A program made the translations under genes and the position numbers. Positions 15,871-25,149 of a stretch of DNA of 60,481 nucleotides are shown here, piece after piece. Numbering within the stretch: position 1 is the first letter of the stretch; each line of letters starts with the position of its first letter. The notes under the pieces were generated by a model. The model did not search any database. It saw only the letters and a program-made list of their open reading frames with translations, and was not told the DNA's origin. Source of the DNA: Myxococcales bacterium (GTDB lineage Bacteria; Myxococcota_A; Polyangia; Polyangiales; Houyiibacteriaceae); contig JAHELW010000003.1 in the NCBI GenBank assembly GCA_024643985.1, positions 1 to 60,481 on the forward strand. Reading direction: 5' to 3'.

Positions 15871-17259
15871 CTAAGAGCCGGGGCCGACGAACGGCGCCTC
15901 GACGATGCGGCTCCCCTTGCGCTCGTCGTGCCCCTCCATCGAGATCGTCAGCCGAAGCTTGATACCCGGCTTCATTTCGTCGGCAGACAGCATGGCGAGG
16001 ATCGGCAGATAGGTGCTTCCAAGCGAGTCGAGCTCGACGCGCGTCTGGGGAATGATGTACTCGATGCCGGTCTCGCTCTCGGGCTCGACCAGGAATACCT
16101 GACGGTCGGACGTCTTGTTCACGAGGTGAATGCGGACGGAGTTACGCACCTGCCCATCGACGACTGCAAAAGGCGCCCCCTCGTGCCGGAGCACGTTGGC
16201 CTCGAACGCTGAGCTCTGCGCGAACGCGAAGACCGCTCCGACGAGCCAAAGGGTTGCGATACCGCCATAGAAAAGTAGACGGGGACGGCTCATGCGCTTC
16301 GACTTGCCCTCGAGGCCGTTGAGCGAATCGTAACGGACCAGCCCCTGCGGGCGGTCGATTTTGGCCATGATTTCGTCGCAGGCGTCGACGCAGGCGGCGC
16401 AGCCCACGCATTCCATTTGGAGGCCGTTTCGAATGTCGATTCCGGTGGGGCAGACGACCACGCAGCGTTTGCAGTCGATGCAGTCGCCATTGCTCGGATC
16501 GCTCGCTTTGCCGCGCGGTTCGCCGCGGTTGTAGTCGTAGCCGATGACCATCGTGTCCCGGTCGGTCATCGCCGACTGCAGGCGGCCGTAGGGGCAGATA
16601 ATCAAACAGAGCTGCTCCCGGAACCATGCGAAGTTGAACCAGAGGATCGCCGACATCACGATCACCCACGTGAACGCCGTCGGGTGCTCGGCAGGGCTAC
16701 GCTGCACCATGTCGACCAGCGATGGAAGCGAGACGAAGTAGCTGATGAACACGTGCGAGAGCGACAGCGCGATGACGATGTAGACCGCGTGCTTCAGCGT
16801 CTTGCGCCAGAGCTTGTCGAACGTGAGACCGGCTGCGTTGCGGCGTAGCCGCTGCGCGCGAGGGCCTTCGATGAGTCGCTCGATTCGCCGGAACACGCCT
16901 TCGAGGAACACCGTGTGCGGACATGCGTACCCGCACCAAAGCCGGCCCTTGACGGCGGTCACGACGACGAGCGTCAAGCCGATGCCGCTCAGGAGGAAGA
17001 ACATCAGCCAGAAGTCCTGAGCGTTGAACACCCCGCCGAACAAGTAGAACCGGCGATTCACGATGTCCATGAAGACCGCGGGATGCCCGCCGATCTTCAC
17101 GAACGGCAGGAGCACGTAGATCGCGATCAGGGCTGCGAAGATGATGTAGCGGAGCCGCGTGAAGCGGCCCTTCACGTCCGCGGGGTGAACGTAGTTGCGG
17201 CTGCCGTCCGAACGAATAGAGCTAGCGTGTTCGTCTACGACTGGCAGCCTCGTCGTCAT
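15871..17259 (-). CDS. ccoG: cbb3 oxidase accessory ferredoxin-type protein CcoG (RdxA/FixG)
   Basis: A 462-residue integral membrane protein. It has about five transmembrane segments in the first 330 residues, the conserved WCGYACPHTVF, and two [4Fe-4S] motifs: CIDCKRCVVVCPTG and CVGCAACVDACDEI. A C-terminal Ig-like FixG domain follows (about 350-462, ending in EGHDERKGSRIVEAPFVGP). CcoG reduces copper for assembly of the cbb3 oxidase CuB site (family knowledge). It starts inside the end of ccoP (ATG at 17259, ccoP stop at 17256) and is the last gene of the oxidase cluster. Confidence 0.95.
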   Translation of the reverse strand: MTTRLPVVDEHASSIRSDGSRNYVHPADVKGRFTRLRYIIFAALIAIYVLLPFVKIGGHPAVFMDIVNRRFYLFGGVFNAQDFWLMFFLLSGIGLTLVVVTAVKGRLWCGYACPHTVFLEGVFRRIERLIEGPRAQRLRRNAAGLTFDKLWRKTLKHAVYIVIALSLSHVFISYFVSLPSLVDMVQRSPAEHPTAFTWVIVMSAILWFNFAWFREQLCLIICPYGRLQSAMTDRDTMVIGYDYNRGEPRGKASDPSNGDCIDCKRCVVVCPTGIDIRNGLQMECVGCAACVDACDEIMAKIDRPQGLVRYDSLNGLEGKSKRMSRPRLLFYGGIATLWLVGAVFAFAQSSAFEANVLRHEGAPFAVVDGQVRNSVRIHLVNKTSDRQVFLVEPESETGIEYIIPQTRVELDSLGSTYLPILAMLSADEMKPGIKLRLTISMEGHDERKGSRIVEAPFVGPGS

Positions 17260-17873
17260 GGGTCGCTTTTAGGGTCACCCGCTTCGTCGGCAACTGCATC
17301 GCCGCCGGGTTCCCACACCTTTGCATTCTCTTCGACGGGCTTGCCACCCTCCAGGTTCGTGTTTCGCATCGTCAGCACGTATGCGACCACTTGATTCACG
17401 CCGGTTTCACCGAGAATCGGAGCCCACGGCGGCATCCCCTTGGCCGCGATGCCGTTCGTGACGATCGCGTGGATGTTCGTCGGCGCCCCGCCGTATACCC
17501 AGTATTCATCGGTGAGGTTCGAACCAAGTCCGACTCGGCCCTGACCCTTGTCGTGACAAGCCGAGCATTGCGCCGTGAAGATCTCTTTCCCTGCGGCGAC
17601 CGCCGTCTCGTCGAGCGCGAGCGCATCGAGCGATTCGTCGGTCACGATGCTTCGCTCGGCCTCGGCCGCGGCGACTGCGTCGGCGTACTTCTCCGGCTGA
17701 AGCTTTCCGATGGAGTACTCGTGGTAGTAGAACCAATACACCAAGCCGAAGGCGATAGCGCCGTAGAACGTCAGCAGCCACCACGTTGGGAGGTTGTTGT
17801 CGGCTTCCTCGATGTCGTCATAGACGTGCAGGATCTCGCCTTGTATTTCGTCGGTTCGCTTGCCCTCACTCAT
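17256..17873 (-). CDS. ccoP: cbb3 oxidase subunit CcoP, single-heme form
   Basis: 205 residues. The N-terminal CcoP domain has ILHVYDDIEEADNNLPTWW, a transmembrane helix (about 28-48) and the YHEYSIGKLQ segment. One cytochrome c domain follows with CSACH at about 103-107 and a Met ligand candidate in KGMPPWAP. Classical CcoP has two heme-c domains and about 300 residues; here only one is present with no sign of a frameshift. It would carry electrons to CcoN from periplasmic donors. It overlaps ccoQ by 8 bases and ccoG by 4. Confidence 0.92.
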   Translation of the reverse strand: MSEGKRTDEIQGEILHVYDDIEEADNNLPTWWLLTFYGAIAFGLVYWFYYHEYSIGKLQPEKYADAVAAAEAERSIVTDESLDALALDETAVAAGKEIFTAQCSACHDKGQGRVGLGSNLTDEYWVYGGAPTNIHAIVTNGIAAKGMPPWAPILGETGVNQVVAYVLTMRNTNLEGGKPVEENAKVWEPGGDAVADEAGDPKSDP

Positions 17874-18051
17874 GGGGTACCTCCAGCTCCTCTTCGAGCG
17901 GAATGCGTGCGTTGTGATCCACCTCTGATTTGCTCATTCGCAGCACGCGAATGACCACGACCAGGAACACCGTGAAAAACAGAAGCAGAGCCAGCACCGG
18001 GTAGAGGAGCGCGGGGCTCTGCGCGAAAAATTCAGCGGCAAAACGGCTCAT
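17866..18051 (-). CDS. ccoQ: cbb3 oxidase small subunit CcoQ
   Basis: 61 residues with one transmembrane helix (about 14-36, [20 protein letters not shown]) and a charged C-terminus, the layout of CcoQ/FixQ. Sequence is poorly conserved in this family, so placement between fused ccoNO and ccoP (overlapping both) is the main evidence. It stabilises the oxidase. Confidence 0.85.
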   Translation of the reverse strand: MSRFAAEFFAQSPALLYPVLALLLFFTVFLVVVIRVLRMSKSEVDHNARIPLEEELEVPHE

Positions 18052-20423
18052 CGTCCCACCTCCCGCGCGTCTGCGGCCGCGACGGGGCCCTGGCCGTCTT
18101 CGCCCTCATCAGGCGCCTCTTCCGGCGGGGCTTTTCCGAGGCGCTGAAGGTATGCGATCAGCGCAACGAGCCGGCTGTTGACGACCAGCTCGCAGCCGTC
18201 GGCCATCTCCTCGCACACCTCGACGTTCGCTTCCCCGGCGAGCCCGGCCGCAATGGCCGTTGCGGCAGCCTGCGCGTTCTGCTCGCTCATTTGGATTTCG
18301 TCGGCCCCGTACGGAACGCCCACCGCGCGGAGCGCCCGCATCTTGTCGGGAGTGCCCGCAAAGTCGATCGTAGAAGTAGCGAGGTGCGGGTACGGCGGCA
18401 TGTTCGACCCGACCGAGATCTCCCGCGGGTTGATCATGTGCTTGTAGTGCCAGGTGTCAGCGTACTTGCCGCCGACCCGAGCGAGGTCCGGACCGATTCG
18501 GCGGGACCCCCACTGGAACGGATGGTCGAAGATCGAGTCTTCGATGCTCGAGACCTCGCCATACCGTGCCGTCTCCCAGGTGAACGGTCGGATCATCTGG
18601 GAATGACAGGTGTAGCAGCCCTCGCTGATGAAGACGTCCCGACCTTCCAGCTCGAGCGGATGATAGGGGACGTTCTTCGTGGTGCGCATCGTTTCGGGTA
18701 CGGAGACGATCATCGGGATGATCTCGGCGACGCCACCGATCAGGATGGCAATGGTGACCAGCACCGTGAACACCCCGGCACGTCCTTCGAGGACGCTGTG
18801 CCAGGGCTCCCGTTCTTTGCCACGATCGCGGATCATGATCGCAATTGCTGCGACACCCCACATGAGGGCGACGATTGCGAGCATGGTGCTGACGAGACCG
18901 TCGAACAGCGCCATGCCGAACAAGAGCGCTATGACGACGATCGACGCCATCACGGGCTGACCAAAGAGGAGCTTCGGCCAGGGCACCTCGCGTACGCGCG
19001 GCTCCGTGACGACCGCCACCTCGATCTCGCCGTCGACGGGAGCGCCGCTTCGAGCCGTCTTCACGAGGTTCCACGCCATCAGCAGAATCCCCGCGATGTA
19101 GAGAATGCCCGCGATGAATCGCGCCCAGTACATCGGACGAATCGCGAGATAGGTCTCGACGAAGTTCGGGTAGAGAAGCCCGCCCGTATCGCTCATCGCG
19201 CGCCACATGAGACCCTGCGTGATGCCGGCAACCCACATCGCGACCACGTAGAGGAGAATGCCGATGGTCGCGATCCAGAAGTGGAAGTTGGCGGCCGCGC
19301 GCGAGTGAAGCTTGGTGCCGTAGAGGCGCGGAACCGCCCAGTAGAACATGCCGGCAGCCATGAGGCCGTTCCAACCGAGGCCGCCGCTGTGCACGTGGCC
19401 GATGATCCAGTCCGTGTAGTGTGCGAGGCCGCTCACGCTCTTGATCGAAAGCAACGGACCCTCGAACGTGCTCATGCCGTAGAAGGTCACGCCGGCGGCG
19501 AAGAACTTGAGCACGGGGTCGACCCGGAGCTTGTCCCAAGCACCCCGCAGCGTGAGCAGACCGTTGAGCATACCGCCCCAGCTCGGCGCCCAGAGCATCA
19601 AGCTGAAGACCATTCCTAGGCTCTGCGCCCAATCGGGCAGGGCGGTGTAGAGAAGGTGGTGCGGGCCCGCCCAGATGTAGATGAAGACCAGGCCCCAGAA
19701 GTGGACGATCGAAAGCCGGTAGGAGAACACCGGCCGCTCCGCGGCTTTCGGCAGGAAGTAGTACATGATGCCGAGAATCGGCGTCGTCAGGAAGAAGGCG
19801 ACCGCGTTGTGTCCGTACCACCACTGCACGAGCGCGTCTTGGACGCCTGCGTAGACCGAATAGCTCTTGAGCCAGGTGACGGGAATCGCGAAGCTGTTGA
19901 CGACGTGAAGCACCGCGACCGTGATGATCGTCGCGATGTAGAACCAAATCGCGACGTAAAGATGCTTCTCGCGGCGATTTGCAAGCGTCCAGAAGAAGTT
20001 GACTGCGAAGACGATCCAGATGACCGCGATCGCGATGTCGATGGGCCACTCGAGCTCGGCATATTCCTTCGATGCGGTGATCCCCAGCGGGAGAGTGACC
20101 GCCGCCGCCACGATGATGAGCTGCCAGCCCCAGAAGTGGACCGAAGAAAGGATGTCGGACGCCAGTCGAGCCTTCGCTAGGCGCTGCGTCGAGTAGTAGA
20201 CGCCGGCAAACAGCATGTTGCCGACGAACGCGAAAATGACCGCGTTGGTATGCAAAGGCCGAAGGCGACCAAACGACAGTAGCGGCGGGAAGTTCGCCGG
20301 CCAGAACGCGAGCTGGAGCGCGATGAGGACGCCGACCAGCATGCCGACGATTCCGAAGATGATCGACGCCCAGATGAACTGGCGGACTACCTTGTCGTTA
20401 TAAACGATCCGCTGGGTTTCCAT
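18048..20423 (-). CDS. ccoNO: Fused cbb3 cytochrome c oxidase subunits CcoN-CcoO
   Basis: 791 residues in one frame. Residues about 1-460 are the CcoN heme-copper core, with [17 protein letters not shown] (heme b ligand His), [13 protein letters not shown] (CuB/cross-link Tyr region) and the His-rich [18 protein letters not shown] linker with three extra transmembrane helices (about 490-575) follows. Residues about 590-791 are CcoO with heme-c motif CYTCH near 602 and SNMPPYPHL. CcoN and CcoO are separate proteins in most proteobacteria; fused forms are known in some lineages. This is the catalytic unit of a high-affinity, proton-pumping terminal oxidase for low oxygen. It starts within the end of ccoS. 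Confidence 0.95.
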   Translation of the reverse strand: METQRIVYNDKVVRQFIWASIIFGIVGMLVGVLIALQLAFWPANFPPLLSFGRLRPLHTNAVIFAFVGNMLFAGVYYSTQRLAKARLASDILSSVHFWGWQLIIVAAAVTLPLGITASKEYAELEWPIDIAIAVIWIVFAVNFFWTLANRREKHLYVAIWFYIATIITVAVLHVVNSFAIPVTWLKSYSVYAGVQDALVQWWYGHNAVAFFLTTPILGIMYYFLPKAAERPVFSYRLSIVHFWGLVFIYIWAGPHHLLYTALPDWAQSLGMVFSLMLWAPSWGGMLNGLLTLRGAWDKLRVDPVLKFFAAGVTFYGMSTFEGPLLSIKSVSGLAHYTDWIIGHVHSGGLGWNGLMAAGMFYWAVPRLYGTKLHSRAAANFHFWIATIGILLYVVAMWVAGITQGLMWRAMSDTGGLLYPNFVETYLAIRPMYWARFIAGILYIAGILLMAWNLVKTARSGAPVDGEIEVAVVTEPRVREVPWPKLLFGQPVMASIVVIALLFGMALFDGLVSTMLAIVALMWGVAAIAIMIRDRGKEREPWHSVLEGRAGVFTVLVTIAILIGGVAEIIPMIVSVPETMRTTKNVPYHPLELEGRDVFISEGCYTCHSQMIRPFTWETARYGEVSSIEDSIFDHPFQWGSRRIGPDLARVGGKYADTWHYKHMINPREISVGSNMPPYPHLATSTIDFAGTPDKMRALRAVGVPYGADEIQMSEQNAQAAATAIAAGLAGEANVEVCEEMADGCELVVNSRLVALIAYLQRLGKAPPEEAPDEGEDGQGPVAAADAREVGR

Positions 20424-20598
20424 GTTCCTCTTCCTTCTCCGTCGTGGTTGGGGTCATCGGCTTTTCGTCGTCAAGCGGCAGCAGGGCGAGGCGATCGACC
20501 TGATCAAACGTGCCCTGCCGCACGGTCCACACGAAGGCCGCTACGGCGGCGCCGACCAGTGCCACGCAAACGAATATCAACAAGATCAAGATCTCCAT
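20398..20598 (-). CDS. ccoS: cbb3 oxidase assembly protein CcoS
   Basis: 66 residues beginning [20 protein letters not shown], one transmembrane helix followed by [14 protein letters not shown] and a short acidic tail. The W-x-V/A-x3-GQFDD-like sequence is the CcoS signature. CcoS is needed to insert cofactors into CcoN (family knowledge). It overlaps ccoI by 13 bases at its start and ccoNO by 26 bases at its end. Confidence 0.92.
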   Translation of the reverse strand: MEILILLIFVCVALVGAAVAAFVWTVRQGTFDQVDRLALLPLDDEKPMTPTTTEKEEEHGNPADRL

Positions 20599-22985
20599 CG
20601 GAGCCTCTTTCCGGAAAGCATCATCACGGTGTATGCAAGCGTGAGAAGCGAGCTGAGCGGCATTAGCACAGCCGCGACCCAGGGCTTCATCCACCCCGCC
20701 ATGGCGATCGATACCGCGACCAAATTGTATGCGATTGCAAACGCCAAGATGCGGCGCACCACCTGCGCCAAGGTTTCCGCGGCGCGCAGGACTTGCGCCA
20801 CCGGATGCAACCCCGGGGACACGAAGTAGAAGTCACATCGTGAGGCCATGAACGGTCGATTTACGGCGGGTGTTCCCGAGCAGGCCGCCTCTCTCATCGC
20901 GACCCGATCGTTCAAGCCGTCTCCGACCAGCAAAGTCCGTGCCGGATCGTTCTCGCGCACATAGGCTGCCTTCTGCTCGGGGCTCTGCGCTCCGATGCAC
21001 GCGTCGGCGGACATCCCGAGACTCGCGCCGAGCGTCGTCACTCTGGGCTGTGCGTCGCCGCTGAGAATCGCCAGCTCGTAGCCGCGTTCCTCGAGTGTCT
21101 CGATCTCGTGTCGCGCGCCCGGGCGGAGCTGCTCGTCGGTCTCGACCGCAGCGATGCGCCGGTCGTTTGCCGAGAACACGACGTCTCCTGCATCTCCCAC
21201 GGCGGCCGGAGCCGCCCAGCTCGGTGCGCCGAGCTTGTAGTGCACACCTCGGTGCTCGGCCGAGACTCCGTAGCCGGTGTGCTCCCGGACCTCGAGCTCC
21301 GCGAATCGGGCGGCACGATGACCCTCGAGCGCCCTACGAACGGCCACGCTCTTCGGGTGCGCGCTTCGCGCCACCATGTTGTAGAGCACGGTGGTTTGAT
21401 CTTCCGACAAGGCGCGTAGAGGTGCGACATCGACCACTTCGAGGGTCCCCGTCGTCAGCGTTCCCGTCTTGTCGAACACGATGCGGGTCATCGACCGCAC
21501 GCGATCGAGGAAGTCTCCGACTCGAACGAAGATGCCGCTCCGTCGAAGCTGTGTCAGCACGAGCTCGTAAGCGAGAGGGGCCGCGATTCCGAACGCGCAC
21601 GGACACGTGACGACGAGCACGGCGGTGCCGACCTCGATCGCACGGAGCGGCTCGTCGCTCCGCAACCACCAGAAGCCGATCGCGAGCGCTGCCAGCGTGA
21701 TGACCCCAACCACGTAGTAGCGCGACAAGCGCGACCACCAGTCCGTCGTCAGCGGTCCGTCGCCTCGTGTCGCCGGGTCTCGCCCGAGCAGCCCGATCAG
21801 AGAGGAACCGGCGAAATCCGTCGCCGCCACGCCTGAAAAGGCCCTTTCGCCTACGTTGAAGGCGCCTGCGGGAACCGTGGCCCCGTCCTCGAAGCGTCGC
21901 GGACGGCTCTCTCCATCGATCCAGTCGAGCGAGCAGCTGGCGACTTCGCCGAGCAACTGCAGGTCGACCGGTACGAGATCGCCCGGCGCGACGAGCAGCT
22001 GGTCGCCCTTCCGAACAGCGATGCAGTGCACGATGCGCACGACTCCGTCCTTGACCTCCCGGGTGAGAAGGCCTTGGGTTCCGTCGTCTGCGAGGAGCTG
22101 CAGTCGGTTTCGCTCGAGCATTCGCTGCTGGAGCCAGCGACCGACGAGCATGAGCGCGATGAAGACGGTCAAGGTGTCGACATAGACCGCTTCGCCGGAC
22201 GCGAAGAAGAAGGACCACGTCGATCCGGCGAAGGCGAGCACGATGCCAAGCGCGATCGGGACGTCGAGATGGAGCGTTCGTTGGCGCACGGCTCGAGCCG
22301 CGGAGCCGATGAAGACCGAGCCTCCGATCAGGACGGCGAGAACGCCGGCCGCGTAGCTCAGGTCGTTCAAGATCTCGTAGATCGGCCCTTCTCGAAGCCC
22401 GAGGTACATCGCTGCCGCGAAGAGCATGACGTTCGCGGCAAGTGCGGCGCAGATGCCGACGCGTAGGAGCAGATCATCGGAGGCTCGCGCGCCTCGCGCT
22501 CTCGCAGGGCCGAGGAGGTAGCCGAGATCTTCGACGGCTGAGACCCAGTCGGAAAGCGCAAACTCCGGCGAAATTCGCAGGTCGATCCGGCCGAGCGCCG
22601 GGTTGATCGACATCATCCCCGCGCGAGGACCGCCGTGGCGTCGAAAGAGCTCCTCGATCAACCAAACACACGCAGCGCAGTGAATTCCCTGAATGTCGAG
22701 CTCCAAACGGGTGACTCCGCGATCGGCCGTCCGCTCTTCCTCGATCAGCTCGAGCCACTTGTGGTCGATGCGGCGGGAATCGATGTCTGCCGGAGGAAGA
22801 CCGGGGCCCCGTCTGAGATCGTAGTAGCGCGTCAGCCCGGCTTTGCGGAGAATGCCGTTTACTGCGCGGCAGCCCCGGCAACAAAACGGGGCGAACGCGT
22901 CGCTGACCAGCGGCTGGGCGCAGTGCGCGCATCGCGAGACCTCGAGCGAAGGCGTTTCACAGACGGCGGTTTGGGGCGCAGTCAC
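20586..22985 (-). CDS. ccoI: Copper-transporting P-type ATPase CcoI (FixI type)
   Basis: 799 residues. An N-terminal Cys-rich zinc-ribbon-like block has CAHC...CCRGC (about 16-45). A heavy-metal-associated domain has GIHCAACVWLIEEL (about 100). Then come transmembrane helices, the actuator domain, the metal-binding TCPCAFG in helix 6, the phosphorylation site DKTGTL and GDGLNDRVAM. It delivers copper for cbb3 oxidase maturation. GTG at 22985 is chosen because it overlaps the upstream stop as GTGA; the open frame continues further upstream but only as a shadow of the neighbouring gene. Confidence 0.94.
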   Translation of the reverse strand: MTAPQTAVCETPSLEVSRCAHCAQPLVSDAFAPFCCRGCRAVNGILRKAGLTRYYDLRRGPGLPPADIDSRRIDHKWLELIEEERTADRGVTRLELDIQGIHCAACVWLIEELFRRHGGPRAGMMSINPALGRIDLRISPEFALSDWVSAVEDLGYLLGPARARGARASDDLLLRVGICAALAANVMLFAAAMYLGLREGPIYEILNDLSYAAGVLAVLIGGSVFIGSAARAVRQRTLHLDVPIALGIVLAFAGSTWSFFFASGEAVYVDTLTVFIALMLVGRWLQQRMLERNRLQLLADDGTQGLLTREVKDGVVRIVHCIAVRKGDQLLVAPGDLVPVDLQLLGEVASCSLDWIDGESRPRRFEDGATVPAGAFNVGERAFSGVAATDFAGSSLIGLLGRDPATRGDGPLTTDWWSRLSRYYVVGVITLAALAIGFWWLRSDEPLRAIEVGTAVLVVTCPCAFGIAAPLAYELVLTQLRRSGIFVRVGDFLDRVRSMTRIVFDKTGTLTTGTLEVVDVAPLRALSEDQTTVLYNMVARSAHPKSVAVRRALEGHRAARFAELEVREHTGYGVSAEHRGVHYKLGAPSWAAPAAVGDAGDVVFSANDRRIAAVETDEQLRPGARHEIETLEERGYELAILSGDAQPRVTTLGASLGMSADACIGAQSPEQKAAYVRENDPARTLLVGDGLNDRVAMREAACSGTPAVNRPFMASRCDFYFVSPGLHPVAQVLRAAETLAQVVRRILAFAIAYNLVAVSIAMAGWMKPWVAAVLMPLSSLLTLAYTVMMLSGKRLRWRS

Positions 22986-23713
22986 GGTCCGTGGTGGTGG
23001 TCGTGGTCGTTCGCGGGTTGGCCGTCGGTGCTCTGACCGTGAGCTGGGCCGTGGTGACCCTCCCCGTGACGCAGCGCGTGCACGGGTCGTATCACGAAGA
23101 GGATCGCCCCGAGAGCGAGCACGACCGCTAGCGCGCGCGTGGTCGTAGGCCTCGGGCGTCGGGAAAACCGCTCGAACACCCACGCTGCGCCAACGAGACC
23201 GACGCCGCTGACGACGGCAAATGCGAGCATGGTCGCAGAGCCTGCGAGCATGCCTCCAGTCGAAGCCGCGATCAGCACGGCGGCAGCCAGAGCGCCGCAA
23301 GGAAGCAGCGCGGTCCCGAGCCCGACGAAAAAGGGATGCCGACCGAGTGCCTGAAGCGCACGGGTACCCCGTGACTCGGACGCCACTTCGTTCTTGGCGC
23401 GGAGCGTGACGAGCGGTGATTCAGGACGCCGCCACAGTCGAAACGCTGCGAGACCCAGGCCGATCGCCAGCGACCAGCTCAGGAGCGCTCCGCCCCAGGC
23501 GCCGGGAAGGCTGGTTGCCGTGGCGCCTCCGACGGCGCCCGCGATGGCCCCGAGGGTCGAATAGCTGATGAATCGCCCGAGCTGGTAGCGCCCTTGTCCG
23601 GATGCACCGGGCCGCCCGCTGCACGCGTACGCGGCCAGCGGGCCGCACATCGCGGTGCAGTGCGGAACCGATGCGAGGCCTGCGGCGGCCCCGGCAATCA
23701 CCGCCGTCCACAT
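22982..23713 (-). CDS. UreH_2/SafE-like membrane protein of the cbb3 cluster
   Basis: 243 residues with about six transmembrane helices. The family motif AGLASVPHCTAMCGPLAAY lies at the N-terminus, with LGRFISYSTLGAIAG and GTALLPCGALAAAV further on. The C-terminal tail is His-rich (HGEGHHGPAHG, then DHDHHHGP), fitting a metal-handling role. Such proteins are common beside ccoGHIS and are usually annotated as sulfite exporter TauE/SafE family or urease accessory UreH domain. Copper or nickel handling for the oxidase is more likely here than sulfite export (inference). It is the first gene of the oxidase cluster. Confidence 0.88.
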   Translation of the reverse strand: MWTAVIAGAAAGLASVPHCTAMCGPLAAYACSGRPGASGQGRYQLGRFISYSTLGAIAGAVGGATATSLPGAWGGALLSWSLAIGLGLAAFRLWRRPESPLVTLRAKNEVASESRGTRALQALGRHPFFVGLGTALLPCGALAAAVLIAASTGGMLAGSATMLAFAVVSGVGLVGAAWVFERFSRRPRPTTTRALAVVLALGAILFVIRPVHALRHGEGHHGPAHGQSTDGQPANDHDHHHGP

Positions 23714-23875
23714 GCGCGCTTCTTAGGGTCAGTCATCGGCACAGTCACCGCGGAACCCCTCGATGGACCTCCGGCCCCCGTTTATACCCGAAGACGCATA
23801 TTTTGCGCGACGCTCTTCAATCCCGGGCGAAAATGCCGTGGTGCGTACCGGGACGGGTGCTATCCCGACAAGGCG

Positions 23876-24724
23876 ATGGCCTCGGAACGCCGCATGATCC
23901 CGCGCGAGCACGGCGCCTACGCCGAGCTCTTGTTCCCGATCGTGACGGTGCTTCTCGGCGGAAGGCCGTCCGGCTCGACCTGGCTGCTCGCCCTCGGCGT
24001 CATCGCGAGCTTCCTAGCCAACGAGCCGCTTCTCGTGCTGGTCGGTCAGCGGGGCACGCGAATGAAGCGAGAGGAGGGCGAACGTGCGAAGCGGGCGCTT
24101 CTGATCTTCGTCATGGTTGCGCTGGGAGCCGGTCTGTCGGGGCTCGCGCTGGCCCCGCAGCCCGCGCAAATCGCGGTCGTGCTGCCTCTTCTGCTCGGAG
24201 GCACCCTCGTGATGCTGGCCATTCAAGGGCTGGAACGCAGCTTGTTCGGCGAGGCCCTCGCAGCGACGGCCCTGTCCTCGGTAGCGATTCCGCTCGGATT
24301 GTCCGCAGGGCTCGGCCTCACCGCCTCCCTCGCGGTGGCGCTGATCTGGGCCGTGACGTCGCTGCTCGGCACGTCGGTCGTCCGTCTGACCGTGGCGCGA
24401 ACCAAGGCAAAGACCGATCACGAGCGACGAATGGTGGCCACCAAGCGCTCCGCTCTCATCCTGGTCTGCCTGGTCGTCATCGCAGTAGGCGTTAGCGCGC
24501 CCTTCGGCTCCAGGGTGGGGCTCTGGGTGCTGGCTGCCGCGGTTCCGGTCGCGGTCGTCGTGCTCGTGATGGCCGCGCTTCGACCGACCGCGCGGCGCCT
24601 GCGGCTGATGGGTTGGAGCCTCGTGGCGGCCAACCTCCTTTCACTGATAGCAGTGGTCACGACGCTAAAGATCATTCAGGATTTCGATGCGGTGGAACCG
24701 ACCCTGCCGTTCCCCATGTTTTAG
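23876..24724 (+). CDS. YwiC-like membrane protein
   Basis: 282 residues with about eight transmembrane helices. It begins MASERRMIPREHGAYAELLF, and the PREHGAYA block is the hallmark of the YwiC-like family. Function is unknown; Bacillus ywiC lies next to narK/fnr, hinting at an anaerobic link (from memory). The start could be ATG 23876 or the Met at 23894. It is divergent from the cbb3 cluster across 162 bp and precedes the CBS gene by 11 bp, so it probably heads the NQR transcription unit. Confidence 0.82.
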   Translation: MASERRMIPREHGAYAELLFPIVTVLLGGRPSGSTWLLALGVIASFLANEPLLVLVGQRGTRMKREEGERAKRALLIFVMVALGAGLSGLALAPQPAQIAVVLPLLLGGTLVMLAIQGLERSLFGEALAATALSSVAIPLGLSAGLGLTASLAVALIWAVTSLLGTSVVRLTVARTKAKTDHERRMVATKRSALILVCLVVIAVGVSAPFGSRVGLWVLAAAVPVAVVVLVMAALRPTARRLRLMGWSLVAANLLSLIAVVTTLKIIQDFDAVEPTLPFPMF

Positions 24725-24735
24725 AGGAGAAGGCT

Positions 24736-25149
24736 GTGCTCGCTAAAGACATCATGACCGAAAACCCCGTGACCTCGTCGGAGCTCATGTCCGTCAGCGA
24801 AGCGCTCGGGTTGCTGTACGAGCTCGATGTTCGCCACCTTCCGGTGGTTCGCGGCAACGAGCTCGTCGGCATCGTGAGCGATCGTGACCTGCGCGGCTTC
24901 ACGGCGCCCGACGAAGACACGGCAATCGAAGCCGTCGACGACGCCAACAGCTCGAGCGTCGGCAACTTCATGAATACGAACCCGGTCCGGGTCGATCCCG
25001 AGACGAATCTTCGAGAGGTCGTCGAGCTGATGCTTCTGCATCGAGTCGGCGCGATTCCCGTATGTGACCTCGATACGGGTGACCTTCTCGGGATCGTGAG
25101 CTACGTCGACCTTCTGCGGGTTCTTCAGGAGACCCTGGAACGCACGTGA
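24736..25149 (+). CDS. CBS-pair protein
   Basis: 137 residues forming one Bateman module: AKDIMTENPVTSSELMS to GIVSDRDLRGFT, then VGNFMNTNPVRVDPE to GIVSYVDLLRVL. GTG at 24736 is used because GAGGAGAAGG lies just upstream; an upstream ATG in this frame lies inside ywiC. It overlaps the DHH-CBS gene by four bases. It is likely an adenine-nucleotide sensor of unknown target in the NQR transcription unit. Confidence 0.88.
   Translation: MLAKDIMTENPVTSSELMSVSEALGLLYELDVRHLPVVRGNELVGIVSDRDLRGFTAPDEDTAIEAVDDANSSSVGNFMNTNPVRVDPETNLREVVELMLLHRVGAIPVCDLDTGDLLGIVSYVDLLRVLQETLERT

Noticed and set aside
17256..17873. Frameshift as the cause of the missing second heme in CcoP
   Set aside because: The frame is continuous, ends by overlapping ccoG and the N-terminal domain joins the single cytochrome domain smoothly, so this appears to be a natural short form.
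23737..23751. CGGCACAGTCACCGC as a sigma-54 promoter for the YwiC-NQR unit
   Set aside because: It keeps GG-N10-GC but lacks the TT of the -12 element and lies about 125 bp from the start codon; too weak to list.
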